Assembly: GCA_004357015.1 (NCBI GenBank) | Contig: SMXE01000080.1 | Span: 1 to 10,413, forward strand | Reading direction: 5' to 3' | From: Caldithrix sp. | Lineage (GTDB): Bacteria > Zhuqueibacterota > Zhuqueibacteria > Oceanimicrobiales > Oceanimicrobiaceae | Length of the DNA: 10,413 bases | In this document: in pieces, positions 1-7,443 of the stretch | Position numbering within the stretch: position 1 is the first letter of the stretch | Layout of the letters: each line of letters opens with the position of its first letter | Notes under the pieces: model-generated | What the model saw: the letters and a program-made list of their open reading frames with translations, nothing else | Database searches by the model: none | Told to the model about the DNA's origin: nothing | Position numbers and translations under genes: made by a program

Positions 1-6
1 AACATC

Positions 7-496
7 TTAGTGGTTCTCCGTGATGTCATCAAAGCCCAGCACGTCGTTCACGGCTCGTTCTGAAATATCATAATTGTCCGGTAAGTCAGAAAGGCGCTTC
101 GGGTATTTTTGAGAAATTCTTCAGCGGCCGCAGTGACTCTTGTGGCGCCAATGCTTGTGCAGCTTTTTTTGTTGTCTATAATGTGTGCCAAATTTTCTCC
201 CTGCGGTTTCCAGAAAATTGGATCGGTTTTGCCCCAAAGTCCCACCACTGCCGTACCGACGGCTGCGGCCAGATACATCATCTCGGCATCTGAGGTGATT
301 AGAAAATTACAGCAACTGAGCAGGCAGCTTTCTCCCGCAAATTTAATCCGGCTGCGTCCACCGGCTTGAATTGCAGCCCCTCCAAAAATGACTGGCTCAA
401 TGCGTCGTCACTTTCCTCTTTGAAAAGAACAATTTGTACGCAAAGTCTTGTGCCGAATTGATTGGCGACGCTCACGAACTTGTGTGTGTCCCATCA
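7..496 (-). pseudogene. Decayed glycosyltransferase family 9 (heptosyltransferase-like), C-terminal half
   Basis: The minus strand encodes a recognisable GT9 C-terminal domain spread over three frames. From 493 down to about 325 one frame reads WDTHKFVSVANQFGTRL and on to GLNLREKAA. A one-base loss near 321-328 moves the reading to the frame with LLSCCNFLITSDAE, MMYLAAAVGT and GLWGKTDP, the nucleotide-sugar-binding signature of ADP-heptose:LPS heptosyltransferases. A second one-base loss in the A5 run at 106-110 moves it to the frame reading KYPKRLSDLPDNYD, then SERAVNDVLGFDD, ending at TAA (9-7). Upstream, an in-frame TGA at 496-494 precedes WDTHKF, and the N-terminal Rossmann domain is not recognisable. 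Intact family members are about 330-360 residues and usually transfer heptose or a related sugar to lipopolysaccharide core. The three lesions suggest a dead gene, although homopolymer sequencing error could explain the A-run change. The family call rests on recalled motifs. Confidence 0.72.
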
Positions 497-693
497 AAAT
501 GGCAAGGCGCTGAACACGAAGAAGCTTCGAGCATGTTGCCAAAGCAGCCAACCCCTTGATTTGACCAACTTACGACAGTTCTTGACTTCTCTAGAAAGGG
601 CGAAAGCGCAAAAACTTACTCATTTTTAAATTAAGGCTATTTCAAAAAATTGTCAAATACTTTTTGAAGTCATCATCCAAGCACAGAATCTGC
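497..693. other. AT-rich stretch with no intact gene, probably the eroded 5' part of the GT9 gene
   Basis: No intact reading frame here looks like a protein family I recognise. On the minus strand the frame continuous with WDTHKF reads WLLWQHARSFFVFSALPF before the TGA at 496-494, which might be remnant glycosyltransferase sequence, but I cannot align it to a GT9 N-terminus. A minus-strand ATG near 621 opens a ten-codon frame that ends in TAG. Bases 605-670 are strongly A/T-rich. The stretch ends at the putative promoter of the plus-strand gene. I see no tRNA, hairpin terminator or repeat. Confidence 0.35.
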
Positions 694-724
694 TTGAACA
701 AAAGAAAATCAATTCTTACTTTTG
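694..724 (+). promoter_or_regulatory. Possible Bacteroidota-type promoter (TTG - 20 - TAnnTTTG)
   Basis: TTG at 694-696 is followed, after exactly 20 bases, by TACTTTTG at 717-724. This matches the Bacteroidota primary-sigma consensus TTG-N19/20-TAnnTTTG. It points toward the plus-strand acetyltransferase, placing transcription start near 731 and leaving a leader of about 30 bases before ATG 761. The stretch is A/T-rich, so a chance match is possible, and the lineage is not proven to use this promoter type. Confidence 0.4.
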
Positions 725-760
725 TCGAAATTAAGAAACTACAACCAATCACAGACACCA

Positions 761-1720
761 ATGCAAATTGTTAAGTATTCAGAAGCATGGAAAGATAAAT
801 GGGATGGCTTTGTCCTCAATTCCAACAACGGAACCATTTTTCATTTGCAAAAATTCTTTGACTATCATGCCCCAGGGAAATTTTTATTTGACCATTTAAT
901 GTTTGTTGACCACGGCAAAATCGTTGCTGTTTTACCCGGAGAATTGAAGGACGGGGTTTTTGAATCACCAGTTGGCGCCAGCTTTGGTTCCATCGTCACC
1001 GGAGACCTAAAATTTTTGATGGCAATGAAACTGGTTTCAACGCTTCTGGATTATGGGCGGAATAATGGTATTAACGAATTCATGCTAACGTCTGCACCAA
1101 TTATTTATCAAACCTATCCTAACGAAAATCTGGATTTCGCAATGCTGTGGCAAGGTTTCCAATACGGACCCCATTACATATCGAGCGCCATAAAATTGGA
1201 CCCGAATCGGGATATCATTCAACGATTTCAATCGACCGTAAGAAATAATGTGAGGAAAGGATTGCGCAACGAACATATAAGCGTTCAAATAAGCGAGCGC
1301 TATGATGAATTTTATCCAATAATAGAAAAGAATTTGAGCAAACATAAAGTCAAGCCCACCCACTCTGTTGAAGATTTGATGCGACTCAAGACTTTATTGC
1401 CTGAAAGTTTAAAACTCTTTATGGTTTATTATAGAGGCAAGGCAATTGGAGGCGCGTTAGTATTTTTATGCAATAAACAAGTTGCATTGTGTTTCTACAA
1501 TATGATGATGTATGAATATGCAGAATTTAAACCCATTCATCGGGTGATGTATGAAGTGGCCAAATATGCGACGGAGAATGGCTATCAATATGTTGATATC
1601 GGCGTTTCACAAGACACCGCAGCCGAAAATCCCATGACGCCAAATACAAGCTTGATCGAGTTCAAAGAGACATTCGATGCTAAGACGGTGATGCGGAATA
1701 CGTTAAGAATCCGGCTTTGA
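761..1720 (+). CDS. FemAB/BioF2-like GNAT-fold acyltransferase, probably envelope polysaccharide-associated
   Basis: The 319-residue product begins MQIVKYSEAWKDKWDGFV and continues into NSNNGTIFHLQKFFDYH, the usual opening of GNAT proteins related to FemAB and the BioF2-like acetyltransferase domain. The second GNAT domain shows YYRGKAIGGALVFL, then NMMMYEYAEFKPIHRVMYE, and closes with GYQYVDIGVSQ and FKETFDAK, a typical C-terminal arrangement. Relatives transfer aminoacyl or acyl groups to cell-wall or sugar acceptors and are common in exopolysaccharide and O-antigen clusters; the substrate here cannot be read from sequence. There is no signal peptide or membrane segment, so a cytoplasmic enzyme is expected. 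A TTG codon at 722 would add 13 residues, but it lies inside the putative promoter and the family start matches ATG 761. No Shine-Dalgarno sequence is visible before either start. Its neighbours are a broken GT9 gene and, converging on it, another glycosyltransferase. Confidence 0.82.
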   Translation: MQIVKYSEAWKDKWDGFVLNSNNGTIFHLQKFFDYHAPGKFLFDHLMFVDHGKIVAVLPGELKDGVFESPVGASFGSIVTGDLKFLMAMKLVSTLLDYGRNNGINEFMLTSAPIIYQTYPNENLDFAMLWQGFQYGPHYISSAIKLDPNRDIIQRFQSTVRNNVRKGLRNEHISVQISERYDEFYPIIEKNLSKHKVKPTHSVEDLMRLKTLLPESLKLFMVYYRGKAIGGALVFLCNKQVALCFYNMMMYEYAEFKPIHRVMYEVAKYATENGYQYVDIGVSQDTAAENPMTPNTSLIEFKETFDAKTVMRNTLRIRL

Positions 1721-1790
1721 GTTCTACTAACAGCTCCGTCACCCGCGTGCTCCCGTGACTCTTCAAATCCGCAGGCGCGCTTGCCCTGAC

Positions 1791-1804
1791 CTGTCAAAGG
1801 ACAG
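1791..1804. terminator. Weak hairpin between convergent genes, possible terminator
   Basis: CTGTC, AAAG, GACAG forms a perfect 5-base-pair stem with a 4-base loop in the 116-base gap between two convergent genes. A second imperfect stem (CAGGC with GCCCTG, 1772-1788, one bulge) sits beside it. Neither has a T-run on either strand, so intrinsic termination is doubtful. The position is the main argument for it. Confidence 0.2.
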
Positions 1805-1836
1805 CCTGCTTGACCTTCTTACTTCAGACAACTCTA

Positions 1837-2904
1837 TTAATTCTGAATACAGCTAAGAACCGTTCGTGAGACTTTCAACGGATCATGATTTTCTTCGACC
1901 CACCTCTTCCCTTTTCCTCCAAACTCCTTTCGAAAATCTCCTGATTCAATTAAAGGCACAAGTTTTTCTGCGATAGTCTGTCGAGAAATATTTATAAACG
2001 GATGTTCTCCTAAGACAGCTTCAAAATCGGGTAGAATTTGCACGGCTGTTGGAATCCCCATCGCAAGTGACTCCAGACTGTTGATGCCGTAACCCAATTC
2101 TCCAATCGTATCCACGAAAATGTCACAGCTCGCTTTCAGAGTCAAAGCGTCTTGGTGCGGCAGATTTTCAATCAACACAATTTCAACCTGATATTTCTCA
2201 CGCAATGGATTCAACTCTTTCAAAATTTCATCCGTCCCTTTTGCGGATCGACTGGTGGGCGCATGCCCGATTCGGATTTTCGTGCTGTTCTTTTGCAAAG
2301 GCCTCTTAAAATCAACAAGCTCAAATGGAAAATACATAAACTTAAGTTCCGGATGATAAAGCGTGTGATCAAATTCAAATGTAAAACGATGGTCAGCGAT
2401 TTCCTCGACTGCGGGAATAATTCCTCTCGTTCTTAAATCGCTGCCACAATAACAGATTATAATTCTTAGCCCTTTTTCTTTCAGTTCGCGAACAATTTTT
2501 GCGCTGCGCAAGAAACCGGCGCCGCCATCCAAAAAAAGAAGATCAAAAGATTCAACTTCTAAAGAATCTAAAACTCTGCGAATCTTATTTTCCCATAGAC
2601 GATCCCGCAACTTAAATAATTGATTGGTAATGCCATTTGTTGGTTTCCAAACCGGTACGCCATCCTTTGCATCTTTTCTCAAATTCGTAACTTGAGTTTT
2701 TGTGGGAGAAAAAAACCGTTTTAAAAAAGTGATGTAATTAGTAGCCACGAACGGCATCTCGAGGCAAATATCCTCATCGCCGTAACCTTGAAATGTGTGA
2801 TACAGCGTGATAAGATAACTTTCGTGGCCGAGCTTCCGTTCAGCTTTGACCAAATTGGCAGGAACGCGGGCATAGTTCTCAACCGCGAAATGGAGTATTT
2901 TCAT
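1837..2904 (-). CDS. GT-B fold glycosyltransferase (GT4-like)
   Basis: This 355-residue protein starts MKILHFAVENYARVPANLVK, where the N-terminal Rossmann domain opens and where GT4 enzymes have a glycine-rich acceptor loop. FDLLFLDGG (about 120-128) and RIIICYCGSDLR (147-158) fit a GT-B N-terminal domain. The C-terminal domain carries IGHAPTSRSAKGTDEIL (212-228), like the HAPSxRxxKGT motif of surface-polysaccharide glycosyltransferases, then DIFVDTIGELGYGINSLESL (261-280) with AMGIPTAV. This GYGxxxLEsmAxGxP element corresponds to the nucleotide-sugar-binding EX7E region of GT4 enzymes. Donor and acceptor are unknown; a role in capsule, exopolysaccharide or O-antigen assembly is likely from context. 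The start ATG has no evident Shine-Dalgarno sequence. It lies 178 bases beyond argF on the same strand, separated by an intergenic repeat, so it is probably a separate unit. Codon and base use look more A/T-rich than in the operon. Confidence 0.8.
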   Translation of the reverse strand: MKILHFAVENYARVPANLVKAERKLGHESYLITLYHTFQGYGDEDICLEMPFVATNYITFLKRFFSPTKTQVTNLRKDAKDGVPVWKPTNGITNQLFKLRDRLWENKIRRVLDSLEVESFDLLFLDGGAGFLRSAKIVRELKEKGLRIIICYCGSDLRTRGIIPAVEEIADHRFTFEFDHTLYHPELKFMYFPFELVDFKRPLQKNSTKIRIGHAPTSRSAKGTDEILKELNPLREKYQVEIVLIENLPHQDALTLKASCDIFVDTIGELGYGINSLESLAMGIPTAVQILPDFEAVLGEHPFINISRQTIAEKLVPLIESGDFRKEFGGKGKRWVEENHDPLKVSRTVLSCIQN

Positions 2905-2961
2905 CGAACAATACCAGTCACGTTGCGCGTAGTCGAAACATTGTGTTTCCGAAACTTAGAT

Positions 2962-2986
2962 CATCCCTCGACTTCGCTCAGAATGA
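2962..2986. repeat. Intergenic hairpin-type repeat (CTGAGCGAAGTCGAG family), single copy here
   Basis: Read on the minus strand, the element contains the core TTCTGAGCGAAGTCGAGGG flanked by ends CAT and ATG. The outer arms can pair (CATTCT with GGGATG, two G-U pairs) around a GAAG-centred loop. I recall very similar elements scattered between genes in many environmental FCB-group, Chloroflexi and related genomes, behaving like REP elements. It lies between argF and the glycosyltransferase, close to the border between the conserved operon and the variable region. Only one copy occurs in this window, so repeat status rests on recall. Confidence 0.55.
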
Positions 2987-3082
2987 CGATACGGGAGACT
3001 TTTTTTTGACAGCCTCTTCTGCTAATTTCTGCCTATCTCAAAAAAACAGCGTTGCAAACAGTATTACATCAGTTTTTAAAAT

Positions 3083-4012
3083 TCAAATAACTTGTTTATC
3101 TGCCCCAAGAAGCTTAACCATAATCGCTTTTTGTACGTGCAGCCGGTTTTCGGCTTCATCGAACACAATGGACTGCGGGCCGTCGATAACCTCTGCGGTA
3201 ATCTCCTCTCCCCGGTGAGCAGGCAAACAGTGCATGATCAGGCAATGGCTGTCTGCCACTGCCACCAATTCGGTGTTTACCTGAAATGGCCGAAAAACTT
3301 TCTTTCTCTCTTCCGCCTCCGCCTCCTGCCCCATTGAAGCCCAGACATCGGTATAAAGAACATGGGCATTGTGCGAGGCTGCCACCGGATCCCGGTAAAT
3401 CTGAATGTCGCTGATGTTGGCCTCTTTCGCGGCGGCGAGAATCTCCGGATCCGGGTCATAGCCTTCCGGCACGGCCAGGGCCAGAGTCATGGGTAGCCTG
3501 GCAGCCAGGTTTATCCAGGAATTCGCCACATTGTTGCCATCGCCGATGTACGTCACTTTCAGGTCGTCGAGGCTCTCGCGTTTCTCATAAACTGTCAGGA
3601 TGTCTGCCATGATCTGGCATGGATGCAGTAAATCCGTCAGGCCATTGATGACCGGCACCGCAGCAGCTCCGGCTAACTCGATGATATCCTCATGACCAAA
3701 CAGCCGAGCCATGATTACGTCCACATACCGTGAAATAGTCCTGGCAACATCTGCGATGGACTCGCGCTGGCCGATTTGAATATCGTTTGGCCCGAGATAA
3801 AGGGCGTACCCCCCCAGTTGGAACATGCCCACTTCAAATGAAATCCTAGTGCGGGTAGAGGGTTTCTGGAAAATCATCGCCAGAGTTTTGCCCGCCAAAC
3901 GCGCGTGCGCTTCACCCTGTTTTTGCATTTGTTTGAGGTCTTTGGCGAGATCGAGAATCTCGACGATTTCGGCTCTGTTGAGTTCGGATATGGCCAGAAA
4001 ATTTTTGCCCAA
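3083..4012 (-). CDS. argF: Ornithine carbamoyltransferase
   Basis: The enzyme makes citrulline from carbamoyl phosphate and ornithine in arginine synthesis, in the cytoplasm, normally as a trimer. The 309-residue product has normal family length. It shows the carbamoyl-phosphate loop PSTRTR (51-56), HPCQ (130-133), the ornithine-side loop DVWASMG (222-228) and HCLPAHRG (261-268) with the catalytic cysteine. HPCQ, SMG and HCLPAHRG fit ornithine rather than N-acetylornithine or aspartate carbamoyltransferase. The start is TTG at 4012, preceded at six bases by a good GGGAG ribosome binding site. An in-frame TAA, the stop of hslU, lies 13 codons upstream, leaving no ATG or GTG alternative in that interval. 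It is the last gene of the operon, 36 bases after hslU. No other arginine gene is visible here. Confidence 0.95.
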   Translation of the reverse strand: MGKNFLAISELNRAEIVEILDLAKDLKQMQKQGEAHARLAGKTLAMIFQKPSTRTRISFEVGMFQLGGYALYLGPNDIQIGQRESIADVARTISRYVDVIMARLFGHEDIIELAGAAAVPVINGLTDLLHPCQIMADILTVYEKRESLDDLKVTYIGDGNNVANSWINLAARLPMTLALAVPEGYDPDPEILAAAKEANISDIQIYRDPVAASHNAHVLYTDVWASMGQEAEAEERKKVFRPFQVNTELVAVADSHCLIMHCLPAHRGEEITAEVIDGPQSIVFDEAENRLHVQKAIMVKLLGADKQVI

Positions 4013-4018
4013 TTCACT

Positions 4019-4023
4019 CTCCC
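4019..4023 (-). promoter_or_regulatory. Ribosome binding site deciding the TTG start of argF
   Basis: GGGAG on the minus strand (4023 to 4019) lies six bases before the TTG at 4012-4010. The nearby ATG at about 4025 runs straight into TGA, so this site identifies TTG as the initiation codon. Confidence 0.75.
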
Positions 4024-4048
4024 ATCCTGTCGTATATCCAAAAGTGGC

Positions 4049-5425
4049 TTAGAGGATGTATCTGCTGAGGTCTTCATCCTCCACAATGTCCGATAACGTT
4101 TTCCTCACAATCCGTTTGGTAATATCGATCTTCTTGACTCTCGTGTCGGGCACTTTGTAAAGATACTCTTCCAACAGCGCCGTCAGGACTGTGTGCAAGC
4201 GCCGGGCGCCGATATTCTCCATGCGTTCATTGACATCGTTGGCAATTGTTGCTATTTCCTCCACTGCGTCATCCTTGAACGTGACCTTCACTCCCTCCGT
4301 CTCGAAAAGCGCAATGTACTGTTTGATCAGGGCGTTTTCAGGTTCAGTCAAGATCCGGATAAAATCTTTGGCAGTGAGGCTTGCCAGCTCAACCCGAATA
4401 GGGAAACGGCCCTGCAACTCAGGGATCAGGTCCGACGGCTTTGACGTGTGGAACGCACCAGAGGCGATGAAAAGAATGTGGTGTGTCCTGACCATGCCGT
4501 ATTTTGTGAACACGCTCGTGCCCTCGACCACCGGCAGCAAGTCTCGCTGCACACCTTGCCTGGATATGTCAGGGCCGGAATTGCTGTTCTCGCCAGCTAT
4601 CTTGTCAATTTCGTCGAGGAAAACAATGCCGGAACTCTGAACCCGCTCGATAGCCTCCTGCACAACCTGATCCATATCGATGAGCTTCTGCGCTTCTTCC
4701 TGTATCAGGTAAGCGCGCGCTTCCCCAACCGTCATTTTGCGGCGTTTGGTCTTCTTCGGCGCCATGTTACCCAACAAGTCCTGCAGATTCACGCCCATCT
4801 CCTCGACTCCCATAGGAGAGATGATCTGCATCAGAGGTGACTGATCGCTCTGCACATCAAGCTCCACCATTCGGTCTTCCAGATCGCCGTTGTCCAGTTG
4901 TTTTCTCAGCTTCTTCTGAGTTCGTAGGTAGCGCGCCTCGGTCTCATCCACTTCCAAATCCTCATCCCCATCGAGTCCCACCCGCTTCCGTTTTTTCGGG
5001 CGAGGCGGCAGCAGGATTTCCAGAAGGCGTGTGGCTGCATGCTTTTTAGCCAGTTCCTCAACCTCCTCGGTTTTTTCAGTGCGTACCATGGATACCGCGA
5101 GATCCGTCAAATCCCGGATCATCGACTCTACGTCGCGGCCTACGTAACCGACCTCGGTAAATTTCGTGGCTTCCACTTTTATGAACGGCGCGTTTGACAA
5201 CCTTGCCAGCCGGCGCGCGATTTCCGTCTTGCCAACGCCGGTTGGGCCGATCAGAATGATGTTGTTGGGATAAATCTCCTCCCGCAGATTACCCTCGACT
5301 TGCAGTCTCCGCCATCTGTTTCTGAGCGCGATGGCAACGGACTTCTTCGCCTTGTCCTGGCCGATGATATATTTGTCCAGCTCTTCAACGATTTGTCTTG
5401 GAGTAAACTCTTTAATATCTAGCAT
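4049..5425 (-). CDS. hslU: HslU, ATPase/unfoldase subunit of the HslVU protease
   Basis: HslU is the AAA+ hexamer that unfolds substrates and feeds them into the HslV peptidase. The 458-residue product is of normal length. It begins with the family opening [17 protein letters not shown], Walker A GPTGVGKT (60-67), and the pore loop GYVGRD (93-98) that contacts substrate. An intermediate domain covers roughly 105-235, with a basic and acidic stretch. Then come Walker [11 protein letters not shown] (266-275), the arginine-finger region [11 protein letters not shown] (about 337-347), and sensor-2 GARR (406-409). It ends in LSRYIL, the C-terminal tail that inserts into HslV and opens its active sites. 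GAGGA sits one base before the ATG, closer than usual, so translation may depend on coupling to hslV, which ends 13 bases upstream. Confidence 0.98.
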   Translation of the reverse strand: MLDIKEFTPRQIVEELDKYIIGQDKAKKSVAIALRNRWRRLQVEGNLREEIYPNNIILIGPTGVGKTEIARRLARLSNAPFIKVEATKFTEVGYVGRDVESMIRDLTDLAVSMVRTEKTEEVEELAKKHAATRLLEILLPPRPKKRKRVGLDGDEDLEVDETEARYLRTQKKLRKQLDNGDLEDRMVELDVQSDQSPLMQIISPMGVEEMGVNLQDLLGNMAPKKTKRRKMTVGEARAYLIQEEAQKLIDMDQVVQEAIERVQSSGIVFLDEIDKIAGENSNSGPDISRQGVQRDLLPVVEGTSVFTKYGMVRTHHILFIASGAFHTSKPSDLIPELQGRFPIRVELASLTAKDFIRILTEPENALIKQYIALFETEGVKVTFKDDAVEEIATIANDVNERMENIGARRLHTVLTALLEEYLYKVPDTRVKKIDITKRIVRKTLSDIVEDEDLSRYIL

Positions 5426-5438
5426 TCCTCACACTCGT

Positions 5439-5972
5439 TTAGATTTCTTCAATCATCAGATTAGAATTGGTATAAACGCAGATATTGGCCGCAATTTTCA
5501 GGGACTCCGCAACGATCTGCTTCGCCTCCAGCTTTGAGTGCTTGCTCAGCGCGGTTGCGGCCGCCATCGCAAAGGTACCGCCGGAGCCAATCGCAATAAT
5601 CTTGTCATCCGGCTCGATGACGTCCCCCGTTCCGGAGATCAAAAACATGCTTTTCTGGTTCATCACCACCAATTGTGCTTCCAACCTGCGGAGGAATCTG
5701 TCCGTCCGCCACTCTTTCGCCAGTTCCACAGCAGCACGGCTCAAATTGCCGTTGTACTGCTCCAGACGGCTCTCAAACTTTTCAAACAGGGTAAATGCAT
5801 CCGCGGAAGCGCCGGCAAAACCCGCCAGCACCTCATTGTCGTAAATCTTGCGTATCTTTTTTGCCCGGGACTTGAGAATCGAGTTTCCAAAACTCACCTG
5901 GCCATCACCGCCCATGGCATTTTTGCCGTTGTGGCGCACACCAATAATTGTGGTACTCCGAAATACGTTCAT
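5439..5972 (-). CDS. hslV: HslV, peptidase subunit of the HslVU protease
   Basis: HslV is the proteasome-beta-like N-terminal nucleophile hydrolase that forms two stacked hexamers capped by HslU. The 177-residue product opens [17 protein letters not shown]. Removal of a short propeptide before Thr7 would expose the catalytic threonine (TTI in the family). Other family marks are [35 protein letters not shown] and AIGSGG, and the usual IEEI end. An in-frame GTG directly before this ATG would add one residue; ATG is preferred. No strong Shine-Dalgarno sequence is seen and rpoN ends 10 bases upstream, so coupling to rpoN translation is likely. It is followed by its partner hslU, as in most bacteria. 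Confidence 0.98.
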   Translation of the reverse strand: MNVFRSTTIIGVRHNGKNAMGGDGQVSFGNSILKSRAKKIRKIYDNEVLAGFAGASADAFTLFEKFESRLEQYNGNLSRAAVELAKEWRTDRFLRRLEAQLVVMNQKSMFLISGTGDVIEPDDKIIAIGSGGTFAMAAATALSKHSKLEAKQIVAESLKIAANICVYTNSNLMIEEI

Positions 5973-5982
5973 CACAGGCTCA

Positions 5983-7425
5983 CTATAATTTCCTTCTCAG
6001 GCGTGAAACCGGAATCATCATCTGTTCGCGATACTTCGCGACGGTACGCCTTGCAACCTGAAAACCCTTCTCCTTCAATATCTCGGCGATCTTCTGGTCG
6101 TTGTACGGTTTATTCGAGTCTTCGCTATCGATCATTTCTTTGATGAAATTCTTTATTATTTTATTCGAAACATCATCTCCAGCATCGCTTTTAATTCTTT
6201 CGCTAAAGAAATACTTTAACTCAAAAACTCCGTGTTCGGTTTGTACATATTTGCCGTTTGTTACACGACTGATTGTGGAGATGTCCATGCCAATTTCATC
6301 TGCGATGTCCTTTAGAATCATAGGCTTAATGTTCTCAGGGCCATAATCGAAAAAATCGATTTGCTTCTCGATAATGGCCTCCATAACACGCTGAATAGTG
6401 GCACGACGCTGGTGGATGGAATTGATCAGCCAGCGCGCTGATTCAAGGCTTTGCCGGATATAATCGCGGGTTTCTTTCGAGGATTTCTTTTTGTCGAGCA
6501 GCAGTTTCTTGTAGGAATTATTGATCCGCAGATGAGGCACATTCCAGTCGTTCATGCTGATGTGGTACTCCCCCTCCTCATCGCGTTGGACGACCAGGTC
6601 AGGGACGATGACATTCTGATGAAACAGGACGTAGCCTTCACCCGGTTTGGGATTAAGCTTGGTTATTTCCTCAATGGCCTCCCGAATGTCATCCAGTGTG
6701 ATCTCCAATTTCTTCTCGATTTTTTCGTACCGTTTGTTCGTAAAATCATCAAAGTGGTCACGAATGATTTCCACGGCCAGCGGAACGCTGCATTCATTGT
6801 CCACCAGTTGGATCAAGAGGCATTCCTGTAGCGACCTTGCGCCGATACCGATCGGATCAAAACGCTGAATCACTTTCAGTACCCTTTCCGCATCACCTGG
6901 CTCGACCTGCAAATTCTCTGCAATGGCATCAAGCGAATAAGTCAAGTAGCCATCTTCGTTGATGTTCCAGATGATGTACTCGCCAATCATCTGCTCCTTC
7001 TCCGACAATTCTGTCATGTGCAACTGGCTTAGCAGATGTTCGGGCAGGGTAGTCTGCGCTACTTCCGGACGCTCAAAAACCTCCGCGCTGTCATCCTTGG
7101 GCATGCGATAGTCGTACGTATCCTCATCGTTCAGAATAGCGTCCCAGTCGATCTCCTCTTTGTCGAATTCATCAATGGCGTCATCTTCGTCATCGGTATC
7201 CTCGCCATCCTTGGATTCAACTTCATCGTCTACAACTTCAACCTCTTGATCTATCTCCTCAACCATCTCCATCTCTTCGTCAATTTCAAGCAGAGGATTC
7301 ATTTCCAGCTCAACCTTGAGTTTCTGCTCAAGGCTCAGGATAGGAAGCTGCAACAATGATGATAGCAGTACCTGTTGAGGTGACTGCTTCAGCTGGAGGC
7401 TTAATCTCTGTATCAAATTAGGCAT
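5983..7425 (-). CDS. rpoN: RNA polymerase sigma-54 factor
   Basis: RpoN directs RNA polymerase to -24/-12 promoters and needs an AAA+ enhancer-binding protein to open DNA. The 480-residue product has all three regions. Region I is glutamine- and leucine-rich ([20 protein letters not shown], residues 11-30) and ends in EMNPLLEI, for activator response. Region II is an unusually acidic spacer (about 48-103). Region III has the core-binding domain (about 120-310), the helix-turn-helix area with [19 protein letters not shown] (381-399), FELKYFF (401-407), and the diagnostic RpoN box [10 protein letters not shown] (458-467) that reads the -24 element. The ATG is supported by AGGA six bases upstream. 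It follows lptB by 18 bases, the arrangement seen in many Gram-negative bacteria, and is followed almost at once by hslV. Confidence 0.98.
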   Translation of the reverse strand: MPNLIQRLSLQLKQSPQQVLLSSLLQLPILSLEQKLKVELEMNPLLEIDEEMEMVEEIDQEVEVVDDEVESKDGEDTDDEDDAIDEFDKEEIDWDAILNDEDTYDYRMPKDDSAEVFERPEVAQTTLPEHLLSQLHMTELSEKEQMIGEYIIWNINEDGYLTYSLDAIAENLQVEPGDAERVLKVIQRFDPIGIGARSLQECLLIQLVDNECSVPLAVEIIRDHFDDFTNKRYEKIEKKLEITLDDIREAIEEITKLNPKPGEGYVLFHQNVIVPDLVVQRDEEGEYHISMNDWNVPHLRINNSYKKLLLDKKKSSKETRDYIRQSLESARWLINSIHQRRATIQRVMEAIIEKQIDFFDYGPENIKPMILKDIADEIGMDISTISRVTNGKYVQTEHGVFELKYFFSERIKSDAGDDVSNKIIKNFIKEMIDSEDSNKPYNDQKIAEILKEKGFQVARRTVAKYREQMMIPVSRLRRKL

Positions 7426-7431
7426 AGCACA

Positions 7432-7435
7432 TCCT
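7432..7435 (-). promoter_or_regulatory. Ribosome binding site of rpoN
   Basis: AGGA on the minus strand lies six bases before the rpoN ATG (7425-7423), in the 18-base gap after lptB. It supports the chosen start and independent initiation. Confidence 0.6.
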
Positions 7436-7443
7436 GTTTTCTT

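Noticed and set aside
109..369. Plus-strand 86-codon open frame
   Set aside because: It lies opposite the glycosyltransferase remnant, whose minus-strand motifs explain the sequence; its own translation resembles no family.
2991..3007. T8 run on the plus strand after the repeat as a plus-strand terminator
   Set aside because: No complementary arm precedes it at suitable distance, and no plus-strand gene ends there.
3040..3082. T7 run on the minus strand after argF as an intrinsic terminator
   Set aside because: No stem of more than four pairs can be formed directly before the run, so it is not called as a terminator.
4191..4840. Several plus-strand open frames opposite hslU (up to 149 codons)
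   Set aside because: They overlap one another in different frames and are antisense to well-conserved AAA+ motifs.
5538..6143. Long plus-strand open frame (201 codons) across hslV and the 3' end of rpoN
   Set aside because: It is antisense to two clear genes, crosses their junction, and has no recognisable motif.
6396..6412. TGGCAC match as a sigma-54 promoter
   Set aside because: The -12 part (TTGC at five-base spacing) is missing and the site is inside rpoN, pointing against the gene direction.
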